From Phycisphaerales bacterium UBA6054 (GTDB taxonomy: Bacteria > Planctomycetota > Phycisphaerae > Phycisphaerales > UBA1924), in contig DIYM01000046.1 of the NCBI GenBank assembly GCA_002429045.1, positions 1-20,018 of the forward strand: a stretch of DNA of 20,018 nucleotides, read 5' to 3'. A program made the position numbers and the translations under genes. The notes beneath the pieces were generated by a model. It did not search any database. It saw only the letters and a list, made by a program, of their open reading frames with translations, and had not been told where the DNA came from. This document shows positions 15,432 through 20,018 of the stretch, one piece after another. Each line of letters starts with the position of its first letter. The stretch's first letter is position 1.

Positions 15432-16724
15432 TCAGGGTTCCATCATGCTCGGGTCAAACTCGTCGAAGCCTTTCTCGAGGTTGGCGTCGTCGAGCCTCTT
15501 CTGGTTCGCTTTCAGGCGGGCCTTCACCGCGTCGAGGTCGATCCGGGCGGCCCAGAGTTGGGAGCTGGGGCGGGTCTCGCCTTCGACCATGGCGCCGCGC
15601 TGGGCGGTCCACATCATCCACCGGCCGTCGGGGGAGAAGACGGGGAGCCCGTCGAAGCCGCGGGCGTCGGTGATGCGGGCGTTGGCGCGCTCGCCGGGCG
15701 GGCGGTCGCCGGTCGCGTCGATCGCGTAGACCTCGTAGTTGGCGTGGCTGACCTCGCTGGTGGCGTAGAACAGCATCGATCCGTCGGGCGTGAAGAACGG
15801 CGCCCAGTTCACGTGCCCGTTGTCCGTGATCGCGATCTCCTTCGCGATGCCGGTGACCTTGCCGGTCTCGTCGAACGCGAGCTCGGAGATGTAGAGCTGG
15901 AGGGCCTTGTCGCCGCGGCGGTCGGAGCGGTAGCAGATGCGGGTGCCGTCGGGCGAGAAGAAGGGCCCGCCGTCGTAACCGGGCTCGGCGATGAGTTCGG
16001 TGTGGGTCTCGGTGACGTGGTCGTAGATCCAGAGATCGCCGTCGTCGGAGCCGGGCTTGAGGCGCGTGTAGAGGACGTGGCGTCCGTCGGGCGACCAGGA
16101 GCCCTCGGCGTCGTAGCCGTCGCGGGACCAGAGCGGTTCGGTGGCGGTGGTCATCCAGCCCTTGTTGATCGCACCGGTGCGATCGTCCATCGAGGTCATC
16201 TGTGCCGATACGTGGCGGATGTCTTGCTTGACGATCTCCATTTCATTGGGGAACTGCCAGGTGTACCGCGACGTGCCGCGTTGGTAGCCGGAAGAGGCGG
16301 AGTCGTCCGGTGCGGTGGTCGTGGTCCCGAAGAGGACGGTGTACGCGCCGCGCTCGGTGAACTTTGTTGGGTGGAACCAGCCGCATGTGTTCGCGCTGCC
16401 GGGCTGGGAAAGCAAGACGGGGTTTCCGATGCCGGCGAGGTGTCCGCTCTGGTCGCGTGTGATGGGTGCGAAGTACATGCCGTAGTGCCGCTCAGCGGGT
16501 TCGTCGCCCTCGGGCCTCGGCGTGCCCTGGAAGATGATCATGTGCCCGTCGGGCGAGAAGTAGGACTCGCCGGCTTTGAGGAAGAACGTCTCGTCGGTGA
16601 GCTGGACGTGGTCGGTCAGGCACCAGGACTCTGCGGCCGGCCAGGCTGCGTCCCAGGGCTCGTTGGGGTTCGGGGCCGTGTTGGCGAGGGCGATCAGAGC
16701 GAGGCTGGCGGCGGCGATGGGCAT
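15432..16724 (-). CDS. Exported TolB/PD40-type beta-propeller protein
   Basis: The 430-residue product starts with a short signal peptide (hydrophobic residues 3-16, likely cleavage near ANTA). It contains five PD40 blade signatures: FSPDGHMIIF (56-65), WSPDGRHVLY (210-219), FSPDGTRICY (256-265), FTPDGSMLFY (311-320) and FSPDGRWMMW (363-372). This is a periplasmic TolB-like propeller without a peptidase or other catalytic domain. The C-terminal tail (about 395-430) is charged and probably helical. Residues 105-205 between the first and second signatures may hold a less conserved blade. The ATG at 16724 has a strong AGGAGGAG about 8 bases upstream; the long upstream frame is a shadow of the pseudouridine synthase gene. 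The esterase follows after 13 bases. Polysaccharide or envelope work is possible given that neighbour, but the role is unknown. Confidence 0.85.
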   Translation of the reverse strand: MPIAAASLALIALANTAPNPNEPWDAAWPAAESWCLTDHVQLTDETFFLKAGESYFSPDGHMIIFQGTPRPEGDEPAERHYGMYFAPITRDQSGHLAGIGNPVLLSQPGSANTCGWFHPTKFTERGAYTVLFGTTTTAPDDSASSGYQRGTSRYTWQFPNEMEIVKQDIRHVSAQMTSMDDRTGAINKGWMTTATEPLWSRDGYDAEGSWSPDGRHVLYTRLKPGSDDGDLWIYDHVTETHTELIAEPGYDGGPFFSPDGTRICYRSDRRGDKALQLYISELAFDETGKVTGIAKEIAITDNGHVNWAPFFTPDGSMLFYATSEVSHANYEVYAIDATGDRPPGERANARITDARGFDGLPVFSPDGRWMMWTAQRGAMVEGETRPSSQLWAARIDLDAVKARLKANQKRLDDANLEKGFDEFDPSMMEP

Positions 16725-16734
16725 CGGGCGGGCT

Positions 16735-16745
16735 CCTCCTGGAGG
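16735..16745. promoter_or_regulatory. Inverted repeat CCTCC-T-GGAGG in the 46-base divergent spacer
   Basis: One arm, read on the minus strand, is the ribosome site of the beta-propeller gene. The plus-strand GGAGG is 26 bases from the pseudouridine synthase GTG, too far to serve as its ribosome site. The symmetry may be chance or may hide a short regulatory hairpin. Confidence 0.4.
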
Positions 16746-16758
16746 TGGCCGATTCGAA

Positions 16759-16764
16759 TAGAGT
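16759..16764 (+). promoter_or_regulatory. Candidate -10 element for a leaderless pseudouridine synthase mRNA
   Basis: TAGAGT (TANNNT) is followed by exactly 6 bases and then the GTG at 16771, so the expected +1 is the first base of the start codon. No Shine-Dalgarno is present at a usable distance and no clear -35 is seen. Confidence 0.42.
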
Positions 16765-16770
16765 GGGTCC

Positions 16771-17652
16771 GTGCCCGATCCTAGCGCCAACCCGAACCCG
16801 CCCCAAGGCGACGGCGGCGCGAACACGCCCCGCAAACGCGGAAAAAAGCGGTGGTCCAAGAAGCGGGGCAAGCGGAAGCCGATGCCCAAGGACAACGGGC
16901 CGCACCCGCTGCGCCGGGTGCAGTTCGGCCCGATCCCGACGTTCGCGTACCGACCGCCCCCGGGCGGGCCCCGGGTGATCCACGAGGAGGAGCGGTTCGT
17001 GGTGGTGGACAAGCCCCCGGGGCTGCTGGCGGTCCCGGGCATCGCGCCGGAGAAGCACGATTGCGTGCGGTCCCGCGTGGCGCAGATGTTCCCCGACGCG
17101 ATCGGCCCGATGACCTGCCACCGGCTGGACCTGAGCACGTCGGGCGTGATGATCCTGGCGCTCGACGCGGACATCCACCGGAACCTGTCCAAGCAGTTCG
17201 AGTTCCGCAAGACCCAGAAGCGGTACCTGGCTTTGGTGGAAGGGCATCTGGAGTCCGACGGCGGGACGATCACGCTGCCGATCCGCAAGGACATCGAGGT
17301 GCGTCCGCTGATGCTGGCCGACCATGTCGAGGGGCTGGCGTCGGAGACCCGCTGGCGGGTGCTGTCGCGCGAGACGCTGGGCGGGCGGGATGTGACGCGG
17401 ATCGAGATGGAGCCGCACACGGGGCGCACGCATCAGCTCCGTGCGCACGCGGCGCACCCGAGGCTGACCACGGTGGGGGAGATGCCGGGCGTCGACGACG
17501 ACCTGCCGGTCGGGCTCGGAGCGCCGATCGTGGGAGACGAGCTCTACGGCGGGCTGCCGGCGGACCGCCTCATGCTGCACGCGTCGATGCTGACGATCCA
17601 CCACCCGGTGACGGGCAAGCGGATGACGTTCAAGGCGTGGGATCCGTTTTGA
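16771..17652 (+). CDS. RluA-family pseudouridine synthase
   Basis: It converts specific uridines in rRNA or tRNA to pseudouridine. The 293-residue protein has VVVDKPPGLLAVPG (77-90) and the catalytic motif HRLDLSTSG with Asp120, then KRYLALVEG, GRTHQLRAHAAHP and a closing LMLHASMLTIHHPVTG, the standard RluA order. There is no S4 domain. Instead residues 20-50 form a Lys/Arg-rich tail that may help bind RNA. The exact target (23S, tRNA position 32 or other) cannot be read from sequence. The GTG at 16771 is the start that includes the basic tail; an internal ATG at residue 38 would still keep the catalytic domain. The stop overlaps the ATG of the zinc-ribbon gene by one base (TGATG). Confidence 0.92.
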   Translation: MPDPSANPNPPQGDGGANTPRKRGKKRWSKKRGKRKPMPKDNGPHPLRRVQFGPIPTFAYRPPPGGPRVIHEEERFVVVDKPPGLLAVPGIAPEKHDCVRSRVAQMFPDAIGPMTCHRLDLSTSGVMILALDADIHRNLSKQFEFRKTQKRYLALVEGHLESDGGTITLPIRKDIEVRPLMLADHVEGLASETRWRVLSRETLGGRDVTRIEMEPHTGRTHQLRAHAAHPRLTTVGEMPGVDDDLPVGLGAPIVGDELYGGLPADRLMLHASMLTIHHPVTGKRMTFKAWDPF

Positions 17653-17837
17653 TGATGCACACACCACTCTGCGAGAAATGCGGCGGCGTCACGCGTTGGG
17701 TTCGTTCGTTCCCGAATCTGGTGAGGACGGCGTTCGCGGCGATCACGGCTTGGCATTGGTCGGATCTGGTCACCATCGAGTGGCGGTGCTCGCGGTGCGG
17801 GCATCGCTTCTTGGCCACAAGCGATACGGACAGCTAG
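17652..17837 (+). CDS. Small zinc-ribbon-like protein
   Basis: This is a 61-residue protein with two CxxC knuckles, CEKC (7-10) and CSRC (46-49), spaced as in a zinc ribbon, with a Trp-rich segment between them. The ATG at 17652 overlaps the pseudouridine synthase stop (TGATG), a typical coupled arrangement; ATG 17655 is the alternative. The competing minus-strand frames over the same bases have no recognisable motif. The function is unknown; zinc ribbons of this size often act as nucleic-acid or protein adaptors. Its TAG overlaps the stop of the opposing msrC gene. Confidence 0.62.
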   Translation: MMHTPLCEKCGGVTRWVRSFPNLVRTAFAAITAWHWSDLVTIEWRCSRCGHRFLATSDTDS

Positions 17838-18331
17838 AAGACCAACGCCGGCAGATGCGGGGCGGGCCAGGAGATGGCCGTGGCTTCCATCAGGCGGCGG
17901 AGTTCCTTGACGTCGTGGTCGCTGAACGCGTTGCGTTCGAGGCTGTCCAGATCGAGCACGCCGTAGGGGGTGCCGTCGTCCTCGAAGAGCGGGATCACCA
18001 GTTCGGCGAGGTCGCGCGGGTCGCAGGCGACGTAGTTCTGCCCGAGGTTGTGGACGTCGTGGACGAGGTACGGACGCTTCTTGAGCATCGATTGCCCGCA
18101 GGCGCCGTGGAGTCCGATGGGGCTGCAGGCGGGTTTGTCGCGGGAGGGACCCAGGATCATCTGATCGGGGTTGTCCGGGTCGCGCGTGTAGAAGCCGACC
18201 CACGAGACGCCCTCGTCCTTGAGGAACCGCCAGAGGGTGTCGACGGCGGAGCGCATGCGCGCCTGACGGTTGCCCGCGATCTGATTCAACGCGAGGAAGA
18301 TCGGCGCGTAGTCACGGTCGTACGCGGACAT
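17834..18331 (-). CDS. msrC: Free methionine-(R)-sulfoxide reductase, GAF domain
   Basis: fRMsr enzymes reduce free methionine-R-sulfoxide, using a GAF domain as the catalytic fold, in defence against oxidation. The 165-residue product is a single GAF domain of the expected length. It keeps the three cysteines known from E. coli fRMsr (positions 84, 94 and 118 there), here Cys69 (KPACSP), Cys78 (HGACGQ) and Cys103 (YVACDP). The surrounding VHDVHNLGQNYVACD, LVIPLF and YGVLDLDS also match. The ATG at 18331 has GGAG 6 bases upstream. It lies 49 bases downstream of rpsR on the same strand. The stop codon overlaps that of the convergent zinc-ribbon gene in the sequence CTAG. A plain ligand-binding GAF protein is the alternative but would not need the conserved cysteines. 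Confidence 0.85.
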   Translation of the reverse strand: MSAYDRDYAPIFLALNQIAGNRQARMRSAVDTLWRFLKDEGVSWVGFYTRDPDNPDQMILGPSRDKPACSPIGLHGACGQSMLKKRPYLVHDVHNLGQNYVACDPRDLAELVIPLFEDDGTPYGVLDLDSLERNAFSDHDVKELRRLMEATAISWPAPHLPALVF

Positions 18332-18380
18332 GACGGACTCCGAAGGCGGCCAACAGATTGTGCGTGGTGACGAGGCCGAC

Positions 18381-18623
18381 TCAGAGGGTCGCGTCGGTGA
18401 AGGGCAGCAGGCCGATGAAGCGGGCCCGCTTGATGGCTTGGGCGATCATCTTCTGCTGGCGGGCGTTGGCGTTGTTGCGCTTGCGGCCGTGGATCTTGCC
18501 GTTGGGGGTCATCATGCGACGCAGGGTCTCGATGTCCTTGTAGTCGACGTATTCGATCCCCTTGCCGGAGGTCTTCATCATCGAGTTGCGGGGAGTCGTT
18601 TCGCCGTGGGGCATGCGGGACAT
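18381..18623 (-). CDS. rpsR: 30S ribosomal protein S18
   Basis: This is a small-subunit ribosomal protein located at the platform, next to S6 and S11. The 80-residue length and the sequence are typical: IEYVDYKDIETLRRMMTPNG (23-42), KIHGRKRNNANARQQKM and AIKRARFIGLLPF. No N-terminal CxxC zinc motif is present, so this is the zinc-independent form. The ATG at 18623 has GGAG 6 bases upstream. It is not beside rpsF, ssb or rplI here, the common arrangement in other bacteria; instead it follows a promoter-like spacer and precedes msrC. Confidence 0.96.
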   Translation of the reverse strand: MSRMPHGETTPRNSMMKTSGKGIEYVDYKDIETLRRMMTPNGKIHGRKRNNANARQQKMIAQAIKRARFIGLLPFTDATL

Positions 18624-18704
18624 CGGGGGCTCCGTCTCGGGCTGATCGGCTCCGGGCGGTGCGCACGCGGCACGCCCGGGGCGACGGACAAAGAGTCGAG
18701 GGGG

Positions 18705-18733
18705 AGTCTAGGCCGCGCCCCGGCGGGCGTCGA
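18705..18733 (-). promoter_or_regulatory. Candidate rpsR promoter
   Basis: On the minus strand TCGACG (18733-18728, four of six to TTGACA) and TAGACT (18710-18705, four of six to TATAAT) are separated by 17 bases. The predicted leader before rpsR is about 75 bases, which leaves room for regulation. The surrounding 137-base gap holds no gene I can see. Confidence 0.42.
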
Positions 18734-18760
18734 GGGGTTCCGGAGTCGGGCCACAGGCTC

Positions 18761-19312
18761 TCAACGGGCGGCGACCGCGTCCTGGTCTCCGGAATCGGCG
18801 GCACTCAGCGCGACTCTGGCCCTGGCGTCGGCCCGGCGGGCCAGGACCTCGTCGAGCGCGAGCAGCCCGCCCTGGCGCCACACGAGATAGATCGCGGGTG
18901 TGAGCATGATCGCGTTGCGGAGGACCTGGCACCAGCCGACCTTGTCGGGGCATCCGAAGTTCAGGTCCCCGAAGCACGAACAGCTGGCGTCGATCTCCCG
19001 AGCGATGATCGAGATCAGCAGCCCGATGAAACCGAGCAGGGCGAGCCCGATGGTGGCGGCGGCGGCCCGGGTCCAGAAGCCGAGGATCAGCATCGCGCCC
19101 GCGATCATCTCAACCCACGGGATGACGAACGCGCCCGTGACCATGAGCGGCTCGACCGTGTTCACGTCGAGCACTCTGAAGCCCTTGATGGCTTCGGCGA
19201 ACGACTGCGGATCGGCGAGTTTCTTGAACGCCGCGAAGCAGAAGATGCCACCCAACGCGATGCGCAAGACCAGTTGCAGCACGATGGATTCGAGCAGTTT
19301 GACGAAGCTCAC
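18761..19312 (-). CDS. MauE/DoxX-like redox-associated membrane protein
   Basis: This is a 183-residue inner-membrane protein with four hydrophobic helices (about 10-29, 57-77, 83-104 and 130-146). The family marker is CSCFGDL (111-117), a C-x-C-F-G motif seen in MauE-like proteins thought to handle disulfide or thiol chemistry during maturation. Further cysteines are Cys121 and Cys128 in the same loop. I chose the GTG at 19312 because GGAG lies 7 bases upstream and GTGA overlaps the rhodanese stop; the upstream in-frame ATG at 19369 would add an Arg-rich shadow of the rhodanese gene. The overlap implies strict co-translation with the rhodanese. Exact substrate unknown. Confidence 0.85.
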   Translation of the reverse strand: MSFVKLLESIVLQLVLRIALGGIFCFAAFKKLADPQSFAEAIKGFRVLDVNTVEPLMVTGAFVIPWVEMIAGAMLILGFWTRAAAATIGLALLGFIGLLISIIAREIDASCSCFGDLNFGCPDKVGWCQVLRNAIMLTPAIYLVWRQGGLLALDEVLARRADARARVALSAADSGDQDAVAAR

Positions 19313-19986
19313 GGCTCGTCTCCGCCGGCGTCTTCGGGCAGCGACACGGGCAGATCGGCCTCGATCCAATCGATGTATCCCTTGCCGAGGATGCGAACGT
19401 CGAAGTCGTACTGGAGCAGCGCCAGCCTGCGCTGGGTGTTTTTCGACGCGTCGCAGTCGCCACCGGTGCAGTAGATGACGACCACCTCGCCCGGCGGGAT
19501 AAAGTTGAGATCGTCTTGGCCGTCGTTGGAACTGGCGCGGGAAGCGGGCATCCAGATGGCGCCCTCGATGTGGCCCTTGGAGAAATCAGACTCGTTGCGG
19601 GCATCCAGGAACCAGGCTCCTTGTTCGAACAGCTCGAACGCCTCGCGGAGTGTGATCTGGCCGGGGTGCACCGGGGCGTCGAGCGGGTCGGCGGAGACGG
19701 GCGCGGGGTCGGCTCCCGGACCGCTTGCCGATCCGGGGGACGGATCGGGCCCGGGCTCGGCGGTCTGTTCTGACGGGGGCCCATCGACCGCCTGGCTCGG
19801 GTTGGCTCCGCCGCTGTCCGGCTCGCCGCTCCTGATGCCGTTGGGTGTTGGGGGATCGGTCGCCCTTGCGGGGCCGGGAGCGATGTCCCTCAGCGTCACG
19901 CCGGGTTCGCCTCGGACGATGGCGTGCGCGGCGCCGAGGATCAGGCCGAGCCCCGCGATCGCCAGGAGTTGGGTGAGCGTGCGCAT
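19309..19986 (-). CDS. Membrane-anchored or exported rhodanese-like protein
   Basis: Rhodanese domains transfer sulfane sulfur or bind thiols through a loop cysteine. The 225-residue product begins with a hydrophobic segment (6-22) acting as a signal peptide or membrane anchor. A long Pro/Gly/Asp/Ser linker (about 35-105) follows, then one rhodanese domain (about 110-215): FLDARNESDFSKGHIEGA, the active-site loop IYCTGGDCDAS with Cys173, and GYIDWIEADLPV at the end. A second cysteine, Cys178, sits in the loop where many rhodaneses have Arg or Ser, giving a C-x4-C pair. The ATG at 19986 has AGGAG 8 bases upstream. The stop overlaps the MauE-like start by four bases (GTGA). The domain probably works on the outer face of the inner membrane. 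Confidence 0.88.
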   Translation of the reverse strand: MRTLTQLLAIAGLGLILGAAHAIVRGEPGVTLRDIAPGPARATDPPTPNGIRSGEPDSGGANPSQAVDGPPSEQTAEPGPDPSPGSASGPGADPAPVSADPLDAPVHPGQITLREAFELFEQGAWFLDARNESDFSKGHIEGAIWMPASRASSNDGQDDLNFIPPGEVVVIYCTGGDCDASKNTQRRLALLQYDFDVRILGKGYIDWIEADLPVSLPEDAGGDEP

Positions 19987-20018
19987 TGGTGCGGCTCCTG
20001 CGTAGCGGCGGGGGGGAG

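Noticed and set aside
14781..16784. Plus-strand open frame of 667 codons across the esterase and propeller genes
   Set aside because: It is antisense to two well-supported genes and has the Gly/Val/Arg/Asp-rich composition of a GC-codon shadow with no recognisable motif.
17544..18203. Minus-strand open frame over the zinc-ribbon and msrC region
   Set aside because: It overlaps msrC and the pseudouridine synthase in a frame with shadow composition and no motif.
1..20018. CRISPR arrays, insertion sequences, tRNA or rRNA genes
   Set aside because: I saw no spaced direct repeats, transposase motifs, terminal inverted repeats, cloverleaf sequence or rRNA-like stretch anywhere in the window.

Overview
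The window is a GC-rich bacterial chromosome segment that reads as ordinary, densely packed chromosome. It shows no insertion sequence, integrase, phage gene, tRNA, rRNA or CRISPR array. The organism has an outer membrane, shown by a TolC-type efflux lipoprotein and several exported proteins. The gene mix points to Planctomycetota, perhaps class Phycisphaerae: a FIST protein, SPDG beta-propellers, a CE7-like esterase, a MauE/rhodanese pair and a Rickettsia/Thermus-type isocitrate dehydrogenase. That placement is an inference from protein flavour, not a measured phylogeny.

Layout. Positions 1-6526 hold a minus-strand series: a TolC-like outer-membrane lipoprotein, an ALDH7-family aldehyde dehydrogenase, ribose-5-phosphate isomerase (rpiA), threonylcarbamoyl-AMP synthase (tsaC/sua5) and a truncated isocitrate dehydrogenase (icd) running off the left edge. 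A 305-base divergent spacer (6527-6831) separates this from a plus-strand pair, an exported SH3-like protein and a FIST-domain protein (6832-9504). Positions 9515-16724 hold six minus-strand genes. In transcription order they are an exported beta-propeller, a CE7-like esterase with a duplicated C-terminal module, an uncharacterised 319-residue protein, an MFS transporter, fumarylacetoacetase (fahA) and a DinB-fold protein. A 46-base divergent spacer leads to a plus-strand RluA-family pseudouridine synthase and a tiny zinc-ribbon protein. The right end (17834-19986) is minus strand: a free methionine-(R)-sulfoxide reductase, ribosomal protein S18, and a MauE/DoxX-like membrane protein preceded by a membrane-anchored rhodanese.

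How they may work together. ALDH7, rpiA and tsaC are tightly packed or overlapping and probably co-transcribed. The most interesting neighbourhood is 9515-13781. The last step of tyrosine/homogentisate breakdown (FahA) overlaps by one base with a DinB-fold gene. Enzymes of that fold include the mycothiol-dependent maleylpyruvate isomerase, so the DinB protein may be a non-GST maleylacetoacetate isomerase feeding FahA. The unknown 319-residue protein and a monocarboxylate-type MFS carrier lie directly upstream. The homogentisate dioxygenase and HPPD genes are not in the window.

A second theme is translation initiation. Most genes have a clear GGAG-type Shine-Dalgarno sequence. Three genes at possible transcription-unit starts lack one and instead carry a TANNNT -10-like hexamer 5-7 bases before the start codon, as expected for leaderless mRNAs.
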